Of a DNA stretch of 12,643 nt, positions 1 through 7,579 are shown piece by piece. The stretch is from Chloroflexota bacterium. GTDB taxonomy: Bacteria; Chloroflexota; Dormibacteria; CF-121. Positions within the stretch are counted from its first letter, which is position 1, and the number at the start of each line of letters is the position of its first letter. The position numbers were made by a program, and so were the translations under genes. The DNA is taken from the NCBI GenBank assembly GCA_005880605.1, contig VBIS01000151.1, forward strand, positions 1 to 12,643, in the 5' to 3' direction. The notes under the pieces were generated by a model. The model was not told the DNA's origin. It ran no database searches and worked only from the letters and a program-made list of their open reading frames with translations.

Positions 1-819
1 GTGGGCCTTGATCCACTTCAGGGTCTTGACATAGACGTTGACCAGCCGCTGAGCCACGTCCTTGTGGCTGTTGACCCAGTCGTTCTTGGCGAAAATGCCG
101 ATGAACGGGTAGTCGCCACCGAGTGCCGCGCGGGTCGACTCGGGCGTGCGCAAGTCGATCAGGACTTTGGCGTCGCCCGTCTGCAGCAGGCGCGTGATGG
201 TCGGCTCTGTCGTCATGCCGGCGTCAATGGTGCCGTTCTTGATGGCCGCGATGAATGTGTTGCCGGCGCCGACCGCGACGAAACTCGCGTCCGACCCCTT
301 GTAGCCGGCCTTACCCAGAAGCGCGAGCGTGATGGTGTGCGTGCCCGAGCCGATGTCCGTAACCCCCAGCTTCTTACCCTTGAGGTCGGCGGCCCCGGTG
401 ATCGAGCCCGCCTTGCTGCTCGCGACCATCTCCGCCTCGCCCGGGGCGATCCCGAACTGGCAGATGGTTTCGATCTTCTTCCCCAGCGCGTTGAGCTCGA
501 CGGGATGGCTGTAGGCGCCCGAACCGGCGTCGACGTTGCCCGCGACCACCTCGAGTTCGGTCCCTTGCCCCGACCCCTCGTCGACCAGGGTGACATTGAT
601 CTTCTGATCGTCGAAGTAGCCCAGCTGCTTGGCGAGCATGTTGGGCAGGTAGATCTGCTTGTTGAGGCCGCCCACCATCAGCTTGAGGTCGACCGGTGTG
701 ACCGTGCCCGGCGAGCCGCCTGACGCGGCATTGTTCGTGCCACCGCATGCAGCCAGAGCGATGGCCACTGCCACTGCCCCTCCAACCGCTAAGAACGCCC
801 GATGTCTAGATCCGTGCAT
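1..819 (-). CDS. NitT/TauT-type ABC transporter substrate-binding lipoprotein (3' end beyond window)
   Basis: This is the extracytoplasmic solute-binding component of the importer encoded by the two genes upstream. The 273 visible residues begin at an ATG (819-817) preceded by a strong GGGAGGAG ribosome site 9 nt away. Residues 1-25 form a lipoprotein signal: basic start, hydrophobic stretch, then LAAC with the lipidated cysteine at 25, followed by a Gly/Ser/Thr-rich linker. The mature part reads like the NMT1/SsuA/TauA family (periplasmic binding protein type 2): LPNMLAKQLGYFDDQKINV, then a VVAGNVDAG segment, then ADLKGKKLGVTDIGSGTHT near residues 138-156. The reading frame is still open at base 1, so the C-terminal part, probably 50-80 residues judging by family size, is missing. 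The ligand cannot be read from sequence; relatives bind sulfonates, nitrate, aromatic carboxylates or pyrimidine precursors. The family call is firm and the substrate is unknown. Confidence 0.93.
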   Translation of the reverse strand, partial: MHGSRHRAFLAVGGAVAVAIALAACGGTNNAASGGSPGTVTPVDLKLMVGGLNKQIYLPNMLAKQLGYFDDQKINVTLVDEGSGQGTELEVVAGNVDAGSGAYSHPVELNALGKKIETICQFGIAPGEAEMVASSKAGSITGAADLKGKKLGVTDIGSGTHTITLALLGKAGYKGSDASFVAVGAGNTFIAAIKNGTIDAGMTTEPTITRLLQTGDAKVLIDLRTPESTRAALGGDYPFIGIFAKNDWVNSHKDVAQRLVNVYVKTLKWIKAH

Positions 820-828
820 CAATCGTTT

Positions 829-836
829 CTCCTCCC
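829..836 (-). promoter_or_regulatory. Ribosome binding site of the binding-protein gene
   Basis: On the minus strand this reads GGGAGGAG, 9 nt before the ATG at 819. It touches the permease stop codon (838-836), so translation of the binding protein is probably coupled to the permease within one transcript. It is the best ribosome site in the window, which suits a binding protein needed in excess over the membrane subunits. Confidence 0.8.
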
Positions 837-1822
837 TAAATTGGTACTTCGCCGCTGACTCGACTGGGTCGCCATTTGATGAGCCGGTTTTCGAGCGCGC
901 TGATGAGCCCTTCCGCGATCAGGGCGAGGACGGCCAGAACGAACATGCCCGCGAACACTCCGTTGACGTCGAAGGTGTGCCCTGCGTTGTAGATGAGCTG
1001 GCCGAGACCCGCGGTGGCTCCGAACAGCTCGCCGACCACCGCGCCGACAATCGCCAGCCCGAAGCTGATGTGAAGGCTCGCCAGAATCCACGACATCGCA
1101 GACGGGATGATGATTTCGGTCGTCAGGCGCCGGTTGTCGGCGCCCAGGATCCGCGCATTGGCGACGAGGTTGCGATCGACCTCGCGCACGCCCTGGAAGG
1201 CGTTAAAGAAGACCACGAAGAAAACGAGCACAACGGCGGTCGACGCTTTGCCCCACACGGATAAACCGAACATGATCGCGAAGAGCGAGCCGAGAACGAC
1301 GCGCGGAATCGCATTCGCGGCCTTGATGAAGGGAGACAGCACCTCGGCGAGCAACTCGATGCGCCCGAGCAAGATGCCGAAGACGATGCCCAGCCCTGAG
1401 CCGACAAGAAAGCCGAGGACCGCCTCCTCCATGGTTACCGCCGCCTGGAACCACAGGGGCCCCAGGGCTGTCCCTTCCGTGATCCAGGTCCAGAGTCGCG
1501 TGATGACCCCAGACGGTTGCCCGACGAAAAATGGGTCAACCCAGTTCAGGCGGGTGGATAGCTCCCAGCTGCCGAGCCAGAACACAGCGAACAGCACGCG
1601 GAGCGCATAGATCACCAGGCGCCGCCGCCGCACGGTGCGGGAGCGGCGGGCGATCAGGTCGGCGTCGATCGAGCCGGCGACGTAGCCCTCCCCTGCCTGC
1701 GGAGGTGGGTTAGGCAGGGGGCCGGGCGCCGCGTCCTGGCGGCGGACATCCGCGCTGGAGAACGGCGGCGCGCCGCCCTCCGTGGACACGTTAGACGGCC
1801 GACGCGTGTTTCTGACGCTCAT
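836..1822 (-). CDS. ABC transporter permease, SsuC/TauC-like
   Basis: This is the membrane subunit of the importer, 328 residues from the ATG at 1822. It has a BPD_transp_1 (MetI-like) architecture with hydrophobic segments near residues 70-88, 133-153, 176-208, 249-268 and 288-306. The cytoplasmic EAA-type coupling loop lies around 214-245: EVDRNLVANARILGA, then a Pro after IIIP. The first ~65 residues are an unusual hydrophilic, Pro/Gly/Arg-rich extension before the first membrane helix, and it contains a translated palindromic repeat (listed separately). The start overlaps the ATPase gene by 32 bp. An in-frame GTG at 1789-1787, just after the ATPase stop, is an alternative start and would shorten the extension by 11 residues. 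No in-frame ATG/GTG/TTG was found between the repeat and the first helix, so the repeat appears to be translated. Confidence 0.93.
   Translation of the reverse strand: MSVRNTRRPSNVSTEGGAPPFSSADVRRQDAAPGPLPNPPPQAGEGYVAGSIDADLIARRSRTVRRRRLVIYALRVLFAVFWLGSWELSTRLNWVDPFFVGQPSGVITRLWTWITEGTALGPLWFQAAVTMEEAVLGFLVGSGLGIVFGILLGRIELLAEVLSPFIKAANAIPRVVLGSLFAIMFGLSVWGKASTAVVLVFFVVFFNAFQGVREVDRNLVANARILGADNRRLTTEIIIPSAMSWILASLHISFGLAIVGAVVGELFGATAGLGQLIYNAGHTFDVNGVFAGMFVLAVLALIAEGLISALENRLIKWRPSRVSGEVPI
1690..1720. repeat. Small palindromic element inside the permease N-terminus
   Basis: On the plus strand CCCCTGCCT (1690-1698) is followed by a 13-nt loop and then its exact complement AGGCAGGGG (1712-1720). 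On the permease strand the element is read as PLPNPPPQAGEG (about residues 35-46). Peptides of this PLPxxPPxAGEG type recur in unrelated bacterial proteins and are characteristic of translated short dispersed palindromic repeats (recalled, not searched). Only one copy is seen in this window. Confidence 0.6.
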
Positions 1823-2600
1823 AGCTCACCAACACCTCGTCACGCAACTGGTTCCAGATGGCCTCGTAGATTTGCGCAAAGCGCGGTTGGAAACGGATCT
1901 CGGCCACATTGCGGGGGCGCGGCAAGTCAACCTCGAAGGTCCCCTTGACGGTCCCCGGTCCCGCCGTCAGTAGGAAGACCCGATCGGCCAGCGCGATCGC
2001 CTCCTCGAGGTCGTGGGTCACGAACACCACGGAGGCCGATGTCGACGACCACAACGTCAGCAGCTCGTTCTCCATCAACGTGCGCGTCTGCACGTCGAGC
2101 GCCGAGAATGGTTCATCCATCAGCAGGATCCGCGGGCCATTGATCAGGCTCTGCGCCAGTCCCACGCGCTTTCGCATGCCGCCGGACAGTTGGTACGGGT
2201 AGCGGTCCTCGAACCCTGCGAGCCCCACCCGCGAGATCCACTCCCTCGCCTGAGCGCGGGCTTCGCCGCCAGGCGTCCCGCGATAACGGGGGCCGGCGGC
2301 GACGTTCTCCAGCACGGACTTCCAGGGAAAGACGGCGTCGGTCTGGAAGACATAGCCGATCCCGTCCGGGATGCCGTTGACGGGCTTGCCCATCACGGCA
2401 ACCTCGCCGGCGCTTGGCCGCTCCAATCCGGAAATCAGAGCCAGCGTCGTCGACTTGCCGCAGCCAGTTGGCCCAACCACGGCGCAGAACTCCCCAGGGG
2501 CCACCTCCATGGTCAGGTCGTGGAGGGCGGTGTAAATCCCGCCGTTAGGAGTGGCGAATCGCTTTGTCACCGCACGCAGTTCGATCGCTGCCCCAGCCAT
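1791..2600 (-). CDS. ABC transporter ATP-binding protein, SsuB/TauB-like
   Basis: This is the cytoplasmic ATPase of the importer, 269 residues, the usual length for the family. All nucleotide-binding motifs are present: Walker A GPTGCGKST (43-51), Q-loop Gln86, signature LSGGM (138-142), Walker B ILLMDEP (158-164) with Glu163, D-loop SALD, and H-loop His196. The arrangement GYVFQTDAVFPWKSVLENV after the Q-loop is typical of the nitrate/sulfonate/taurine group. I chose the ATG at 2600. A longer frame opens at 2711 but would run across the intergenic region into the divergent kinase gene and adds non-conserved residues. A TAnnnT box (TACGGT) ends 7 nt before this ATG, so a leaderless transcript is plausible. 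It is the first gene of a three-gene operon. Confidence 0.95.
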   Translation of the reverse strand: MAGAAIELRAVTKRFATPNGGIYTALHDLTMEVAPGEFCAVVGPTGCGKSTTLALISGLERPSAGEVAVMGKPVNGIPDGIGYVFQTDAVFPWKSVLENVAAGPRYRGTPGGEARAQAREWISRVGLAGFEDRYPYQLSGGMRKRVGLAQSLINGPRILLMDEPFSALDVQTRTLMENELLTLWSSTSASVVFVTHDLEEAIALADRVFLLTAGPGTVKGTFEVDLPRPRNVAEIRFQPRFAQIYEAIWNQLRDEVLVSYERQKHASAV

Positions 2601-2704
2601 CTCCGCAACCGTAAATGGGCCGGACGGCCGCTGAAAACCCTTGCGAAGGTTGCGACCGTTTTGGTCGTTGTGGTCACTTCCTGTCCAACGGTGGACCCGA
2701 TACG
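2601..2704. promoter_or_regulatory. Divergent intergenic region with short repeats
   Basis: These 104 bp separate the importer operon from the two-component genes. They contain 9-bp-spaced direct repeats (TTGCGA at 2641 and 2650; TGGTC at 2662 and 2671) and a 5-bp inverted repeat CGACC-GTTTT-GGTCG (2653-2667). Such clustered, roughly helical-period repeats are a reasonable candidate binding site for the neighbouring response regulator, but the repeats are short and could be chance in GC-rich DNA. Confidence 0.4.
2608..2637 (-). promoter_or_regulatory. Candidate promoter of the ABC operon
   Basis: On the minus strand a TTTTCA hexamer (2637-2632; 4 of 6 match to TTGACA) lies 18 nt before TACGGT (2613-2608; fits TAnnnT). 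Only 7 nt then separate the -10 box from the ATG at 2600, the geometry of a leaderless mRNA. A GGAG directly abuts the ATG and is too close to act as a normal ribosome site. Confidence 0.4.
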
Positions 2705-4321
2705 ATGACATCGGTGCGCCGACCTCGCCTCAGCCTGGCGTCGCAGATCCTGGTCTTCCAGCTCGCGATCGTGCTGGGAGCGCTCCTCATTGGCGCCGTC
2801 GCCTCCTACCTCAACGAAAGCCGGCAGCTCGACCAGCGCTACGAGAAGCGCTCGCTGAACATCGCCCAATCAGTGGCGGGCATGCCGTCGGTGGGAGACG
2901 GGCTTCGCGATTCGGATCCGTCGCGGACCCTCCAGCCGCTTGCCGAAGGAATCCGCAAAGCGTCGGGCGCGAGCTTCGTGGTCATCGCGGGCGCGAATGG
3001 GGTCCGCTATTCCCACCCGAACGCCGCGATGATCGGCAAGCCGATCGATGAGGACTTCCACACGGTCCTTGCCGGAAAGACCTGGATCGGTGTCGAGCAC
3101 GGCACCCTCGGCGTCTCGGCGCGCGGGAAGGCACCGATCTTCGACGGGCAGAGCCGGGTCATTGGCATCGTCTCGGTCGGGTTTCTCGAAGGGACGCTGT
3201 CACAGCAGCTCGCGGCCATGCTGCCGCAGCTTGCCCTCTCCTTGCTGGTGGCCCTGGCGCTCGGCGTGGCCGGGTCGATTTTTCTCGCCCGCCGGCTCAA
3301 GCGGCAGACCTTCGGTCTGGAGCCCGGCGAGATCGCGACTCTGCTGGAGACACGCGAGGCGAGTCTGCACGGGATCCGCGAGGGAGCGGTAGCAACTGAT
3401 GTCGATGGCCGCATCACGCTGCTCAACGACGAGGCGCGGCGGCTACTTCGCGTATCCAGCGACAGCGTCGGGCGGCGGTTGACCGACGTTCTTCCTCCCG
3501 GCCGAGTCCGGGACCTCCTGATCGGCGAAGCCACTGGCGCCGACGAGGTGGTGCTCGCCGCCGACCGGGTCCTGGTGGTGAGCCGGATGCCGGTGGTCGT
3601 CCGGGGTCGCACGATTGGACACATCGCCACCTTCCGCGATCGGACCGAGCTCGAGAGCCTGCTTCGCGAGCTCGACAACGCTCGCAGTGTCAGCGAAGCC
3701 CTACGCGCCCAGGCCCACGACTTTTCCAACCGGCTCCATACGATTGCCGGCTTGATCGAGCTCGGTCGCGAGGAGGAGGCGATTCAGCTGACCACCGAGT
3801 CCTCCTCCGTCTCCCAGGAGCTCACCGAGTCCCTGCTGGAGCGCGTTGGCGACCCAGTGCTTGGCGCACTCCTCCTCGGCAAGTCTGCTGTGGCCGCCGA
3901 ACGGGGCATTCAGTTCCGGCTTTCGCCGGACAGCCGGCTCGACGGTGATGCCGGGCACCCGCGCGACTTGATCACGGTCGTCGGCAACCTGATCGACAAT
4001 GCGCTGGACGCCGCCGCCACCTCGTCGAACGGCGGCCCGCGCTGGGTGGAAGTCTCGATCCGCAAAGAGGACGGCGACGTCCTGATCCAGGTCCACGACT
4101 CGGGCCCCGGCATCGGCCGGGGCGAAACCGAGCGGATTTTTTCCGAGGGCTACACCACCAAGCTGGCAAGTCCCGGCTCGCGCCGCGGGCTCGGCCTGGC
4201 GCTGGTCAAGCAGGTCGCGGCCCGCCGCGGCGGCGAGGTCACGGTACTCAACCAGGGCGGTGCGCTCTTTACCGTGCGACTGCCGTTGACGGCCACGCCG
4301 GTTCCGGTGGTGACAGCATGA
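2705..4321 (+). CDS. CitA/DcuS-family sensor histidine kinase
   Basis: This is a membrane sensor kinase of 538 residues. TM1 is about 14-36. An extracytoplasmic single-Cache sensor (about 37-176) has the family signatures RYSHPN (101-106), GTLGVSARGK (133-142) and IGIVSVGF (153-160). TM2 is about 177-197. The linker RQTFGLEPGEIATLLE (200-215) and a PAS-like domain (about 220-310) follow. The phosphoacceptor helix RAQAHDFSNRLHTIAGLIEL has His338. The ATPase domain shows N-box VVGNLIDNALDA (425-436), DSGPGIG (465-471) and GLGLAL (495-500). Arg140 and Lys142 fall in the SxRxK segment that helps bind di- or tricarboxylates in CitA/DcuS, so a carboxylate ligand is a fair inference. The chosen start is the ATG at 2705. 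An in-frame GTG at 2714, 7 nt after TACGAT (2701-2706), is an alternative leaderless start. The gene overlaps the next one by ATGA. Confidence 0.94.
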   Translation: MTSVRRPRLSLASQILVFQLAIVLGALLIGAVASYLNESRQLDQRYEKRSLNIAQSVAGMPSVGDGLRDSDPSRTLQPLAEGIRKASGASFVVIAGANGVRYSHPNAAMIGKPIDEDFHTVLAGKTWIGVEHGTLGVSARGKAPIFDGQSRVIGIVSVGFLEGTLSQQLAAMLPQLALSLLVALALGVAGSIFLARRLKRQTFGLEPGEIATLLETREASLHGIREGAVATDVDGRITLLNDEARRLLRVSSDSVGRRLTDVLPPGRVRDLLIGEATGADEVVLAADRVLVVSRMPVVVRGRTIGHIATFRDRTELESLLRELDNARSVSEALRAQAHDFSNRLHTIAGLIELGREEEAIQLTTESSSVSQELTESLLERVGDPVLGALLLGKSAVAAERGIQFRLSPDSRLDGDAGHPRDLITVVGNLIDNALDAAATSSNGGPRWVEVSIRKEDGDVLIQVHDSGPGIGRGETERIFSEGYTTKLASPGSRRGLGLALVKQVAARRGGEVTVLNQGGALFTVRLPLTATPVPVVTA

Positions 4322-5031
4322 TCCGCACCCTCATCGTCGACGACGATTTTCGCGTCGCTTCACTGCACCGGGCCTATGTCGAAAAGGTCCCGGGCTTCAC
4401 GGTCGTTGGTGAGGCAGCGACCGGTGCCGAGGCGCTGCGACTGGTCAATTCCACTAACCCGGACCTGGTGCTGCTCGACATCTACTTACCCGACATCTCG
4501 GGGTTAGAGGTGATGCGGACGATTCGCGAGTTGGGTGTCTCGCGCGTTGACGTGATTGCCATCACCGCCGCCCGCGACGTCGAGAGCCTGCGCGCTGCCA
4601 TGCAGGGCGGCGTCGTCCATTACCTGATCAAGCCATTTCGGTTCGCGGCGCTCCACGAGAAGTTACAGAGCTACGCCACGATGCATCAGCGACTCAAGCA
4701 ACTTTCCGAGGCAGACCAGCACGCGGTCGACACTCTCTATCACATCTTGCGGCATGGTGGCGCGACGGAGACGCTGCCCAAGGGCCTCTCGCGACCGACG
4801 CTCGATCTCGTCACCCGTATCCTCCAAGAAGCGGGCGCAGACCTGACCGCGGTCGAGGTGGCGGAGCTGGCCAATCTCAGCCGCGTGACAGCGCGCCGCT
4901 ATGTCGATCACCTCGTGCAGCTAGGCCGGGTCGAAGTCGTGATGCGTTACGGCTCGCCGGGACGCCCCGAGCATCTCTACCACCTTGTCGCGCGGCCAGC
5001 AACGGTGGCGTCGCCGGTGGTGCTCGCATAA
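4318..5031 (+). CDS. CitB/DcuR-family response regulator
   Basis: This is a DNA-binding partner of the upstream kinase, 237 residues, starting inside the kinase stop (ATGA overlap). The receiver domain (1-118) has the acidic cluster DDD at 8-10, phosphoacceptor Asp54 in LLDIYLPDISG, switch Thr83, and Lys105 in the LIKPF motif. After a helical linker the C-terminal helix-turn-helix covers about 176-205 (LTAVEVAELANLSRVTARRY), followed by GSPGRPEHLYHL, the wing-like ending usual for DcuR/CitB/DctR regulators. A likely target is the divergent ABC operon and its own promoter, from gene position alone. The same frame continues after the TAA stop into the four-cysteine ORF described next. Confidence 0.95.
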   Translation: MIRTLIVDDDFRVASLHRAYVEKVPGFTVVGEAATGAEALRLVNSTNPDLVLLDIYLPDISGLEVMRTIRELGVSRVDVIAITAARDVESLRAAMQGGVVHYLIKPFRFAALHEKLQSYATMHQRLKQLSEADQHAVDTLYHILRHGGATETLPKGLSRPTLDLVTRILQEAGADLTAVEVAELANLSRVTARRYVDHLVQLGRVEVVMRYGSPGRPEHLYHLVARPATVASPVVLA

Positions 5032-5037
5032 GAAGTA

Positions 5038-5361
5038 ATCGGGAAGCTCCCCCTCGACGCCTGCCCATATTCGCGTCCTTTTCCCAAGGACTTTGCCGAC
5101 TGCAGCGCGTTTCAGCCGGTCGAGTTCAACGCGGCGTCCGATGACGCCCCACCGCTGATGTTGACCACGTGCGTGAATCTGCGGGTCGGCACCTTCTGGG
5201 ATAGCAACACGCACCACTACGCACGGTGTGCACTGGGCGACAGCATCGACAGGTTGGCACGGCTCAAGCAGCAAGTCGTGGTGAGCGAGTCCTACGTCCT
5301 CCAGCATGCCGACCTCGACGATGAGGCACTGGTGCCGCCGCCGATCATGCCGCCCCGCTAA
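5038..5361 (+). CDS. Small four-cysteine protein of unknown function (non-canonical start, or remnant)
   Basis: I do not recognise this family. The frame runs on from the response regulator: its TAA is followed, after GAA GTA, by ATC and then 106 sense codons to TAA at 5361. Codon third positions are mostly G/C as in the neighbouring genes, and the peptide is well composed (DACPYSRPFPKDFADCSAF near the start), so it looks truly coding. Counted from ATC as residue 1, four cysteines fall at about 9, 22, 45 and 64, with His59, His60 and YARCALG by the last; this spacing suggests a small metal- or Fe-S-binding fold (inference). There is no ATG/GTG/TTG before the CTG-ATG at 5155-5160, and starting there would lose two cysteines. 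It could start at ATC, arise by stop readthrough from the regulator, or be a remnant that lost its 5' end. Confidence 0.5.
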   Translation: MGKLPLDACPYSRPFPKDFADCSAFQPVEFNAASDDAPPLMLTTCVNLRVGTFWDSNTHHYARCALGDSIDRLARLKQQVVVSESYVLQHADLDDEALVPPPIMPPR

Positions 5362-5387
5362 AGCTCAACCGCCGCTGTCCGCATCCC

Positions 5388-5393
5388 TAAGAT
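5388..5393 (+). promoter_or_regulatory. Candidate -10 box for the debranching-enzyme gene
   Basis: TAAGAT fits TAnnnT and lies 14 nt before the ATG at 5408, giving a leader of only about 7 nt with no ribosome site. The region upstream at -35 spacing has no convincing hexamer. Weak, but consistent with short or absent leaders elsewhere in the window. Confidence 0.25.
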
Positions 5394-5407
5394 TGGCCTG
5401 AGCCCAA

Positions 5408-7579
5408 ATGCCGGTCACGCATGGCACGCCGACCATCACCATCAACCACGACCACCAGTTCATGGTCAGCGAGCCGAACGCCACCATGGAGCCGAGTGCC
5501 GGCGTCGGTTTCTTCGCTCGGGACACGCGCTTCGTCTCGGGCTACTCGGTCACTATCAATGGGCGAGCGCCGCTGCTGCTCGACGCCAGCACCATCGACC
5601 ACTTTTCCGCCCGCCACGAGTTCACGACCCCTGAGCTACCGCTGGCTGGAACACGCGATGGCGCGGAGCACGACATCATCCTCGAGGAGCGCGCGATCGG
5701 CTTTCGCCTCGACCGCACCATTTTCGAGGGCGTGCATGAGGACTACGACCTCGTCAGCTTTGCCCGTCACCCGGTGCGCCTCATCCTGGAGGTCGCCATC
5801 GAATCGGACTTCGCCGACATCTTCGACGTGCGCCGCCGGCGGCTGGTGCGACGGGGCGATCTGCAGAGCTCGTGGCACGAGAAAGCCGGCGAGCTGCGCA
5901 CCACCTACACAAACGGGAGCTTTAAGCGGGAGCTGATCGTTTCTGTCGAGCGCGAGAACTCGCACCCGGAGTTCGCCAACGGCCGCATGCAGTTCGTCAT
6001 CAATCTCACGCCCAAGCAGGGCTGGCACGCGTGCATCGAATGGTTGCCCGTGATCGATGGCAAGCGTGCCCGCGTGCTCCCTTGCTTTGCGGTGCAGAAC
6101 CGCGATCCGGAGATGACGAATGGGTTGCTGCCGGCGGTTTCGGTCGCCACCAGCCATTCGACATTGCCGCGCATCTGGCGCCAGGCTGTCGCCGACATGG
6201 AGGCGCTGCGGATGTCGGACTTCACGGTGCGTCGCGGCGTCTATGTCCCTGCCGCCGGCATCCCGTGGTACGTCACGCTGTTCGGTCGTGACTCGTTGGT
6301 GGTCGCGATGGAAAGTATCAGCGGCTTTCCCGAGTTTGCCTTCGGCGCGCTCGACCGGCTGTCACGGGTCCAGGCAACTGACGACAATGCCACGCAGGAC
6401 AAAGAACCGGGCAAAATCCCACACGAATTGCGTTATGGCGAGCTGGCCAGCCTCGGCCTCCTTCCCTTCACGCCCTACTACGGCACGGCGGATGCCACGT
6501 TGCTCTTCTTGATCGTGCTGTCCTACGCCTATCAGTGGTCGGGCGACCGGGAGATCCTCGATCGCTACCGGCCGAATGCAGAGGCGGCGCTGAAGTGGAT
6601 GCTCGAATACGGGGACCGCGACCAGGACGGGTTCCAGGAATACAAGACGCGCTCACCCGTCGGCTTCTATAACCAGGGTTGGAAGGATTCGCACGACGCC
6701 GTCCAGCACGAGGACGGCACCATCGCGCAGCTGCCGATCGCGCTGTGCGAGCTTCAGGGCTATGCCTTCGACGCGCTCCTTCGCATGTCGGAAGCCTTTG
6801 CGATCTGGGGCGATGCCGAGCGGTCCGAGGAGTTGCGACAACGGGCGATTCGCCTGTATGACGAGTTCAACGAGCGATTCTGGTGGGAGGAAGAGGGCAC
6901 CTACTACATTGGCCTCGACGGGCTCAAGCGGCCGATCCGATCAGTGGCGTCGAACGCCGGCCATTGCCTGGCCAGCGGCATCGTCCCGCCGGATCGCGCC
7001 AACCGGGTGGTCGATCGGTTGATGCAGCCCGACATGTGGAGCGGCTGGGGCATCCGCACGCTTTCGACGCATCATCCCTCATACAATCCGTACTCCTATC
7101 ACCTCGGATCGGTCTGGCCGCACGATAACGCCACCATCGCCGGCGGGTTTCGACGAGCTGGCCGCCACACCGAGGCTCAACAGATCGCCGAGGGTATCTT
7201 CGCCGCCGCTGAGCGTTTCGACCGCTACAGCTTGCCCGAGCTATGGGCTGGTGTCGCGCGCGAACCGGGCGCCTACCCGGTCCCCTACCTCGGGACCAAT
7301 GTTCCTCAGGCCTGGGCCGCCGCCTCGGTCTTTCGCCTGATCGGGATCCTCTGCGGGATCCACACCGCCGGCAACGCCAAGGTCATCTATGTCAATCCCG
7401 ACCTGCCCGATTGGCTGCCAAACCTGACGCTGAAGAATCTACGTGCCGGCAAGGGCGCTGTTGAGTTGCGCTTGAAGCGTGACGAGGTCGAAGTGCTGAG
7501 CAACACGACGGGATTCGAGATCGTCCACGGTCGCATTCCGCGACCGCCGCTGCAGGAAACGCCGCTCGCGCGAACCTAG
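5408..7579 (+). CDS. Amylo-alpha-1,6-glucosidase-like protein with N-terminal glycogen debranching domain
   Basis: This 723-residue protein belongs to the two-domain bacterial glycoside hydrolase group annotated as glycogen debranching N-terminal domain (about 10-205) plus an (alpha/alpha)6 amylo-1,6-glucosidase-like domain (about 250-650). Conserved blocks seen are AGIPWYVTLFGRDSL (283-297), PHELRYGE (338-345), PYYGTADATLLF (356-367), NQGWKDSHD (422-430), SNAGHC (515-520), SYHLGSVWPHDNA (563-575) and PYLGTNVPQAWAAAS (626-640). Acidic residues in GRDS and GWKDS are the likely catalytic or sugar-binding ones by family analogy. No signal peptide is seen, so it is probably cytoplasmic. The exact substrate (glycogen branch points or another alpha-glucan or glucoside) cannot be read from sequence. 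No glgX, glgB or glgP neighbours are present. The gene ends tail to tail with the pilin, sharing 4 bp. Confidence 0.9.
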   Translation: MPVTHGTPTITINHDHQFMVSEPNATMEPSAGVGFFARDTRFVSGYSVTINGRAPLLLDASTIDHFSARHEFTTPELPLAGTRDGAEHDIILEERAIGFRLDRTIFEGVHEDYDLVSFARHPVRLILEVAIESDFADIFDVRRRRLVRRGDLQSSWHEKAGELRTTYTNGSFKRELIVSVERENSHPEFANGRMQFVINLTPKQGWHACIEWLPVIDGKRARVLPCFAVQNRDPEMTNGLLPAVSVATSHSTLPRIWRQAVADMEALRMSDFTVRRGVYVPAAGIPWYVTLFGRDSLVVAMESISGFPEFAFGALDRLSRVQATDDNATQDKEPGKIPHELRYGELASLGLLPFTPYYGTADATLLFLIVLSYAYQWSGDREILDRYRPNAEAALKWMLEYGDRDQDGFQEYKTRSPVGFYNQGWKDSHDAVQHEDGTIAQLPIALCELQGYAFDALLRMSEAFAIWGDAERSEELRQRAIRLYDEFNERFWWEEEGTYYIGLDGLKRPIRSVASNAGHCLASGIVPPDRANRVVDRLMQPDMWSGWGIRTLSTHHPSYNPYSYHLGSVWPHDNATIAGGFRRAGRHTEAQQIAEGIFAAAERFDRYSLPELWAGVAREPGAYPVPYLGTNVPQAWAAASVFRLIGILCGIHTAGNAKVIYVNPDLPDWLPNLTLKNLRAGKGAVELRLKRDEVEVLSNTTGFEIVHGRIPRPPLQETPLART

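Noticed and set aside
1..723. Long open plus-strand frame opposite the binding-protein gene
   Set aside because: The minus strand has the lipobox, family motifs and ribosome site; the plus frame is an antisense shadow of GC-rich coding DNA with no recognisable domain.
2615..2704. Longer kinase start at 2615 and longer ATPase start at 2711
   Set aside because: Both would consume the divergent intergenic region and overlap each other; added residues are not conserved-looking, while starts at 2705 and 2600 match family N-termini.
4921..5307. Minus-strand open frame over the end of the response regulator and the four-cysteine ORF
   Set aside because: It overlaps the conserved regulator C-terminus; third-position bias favours the plus frame through 5361.
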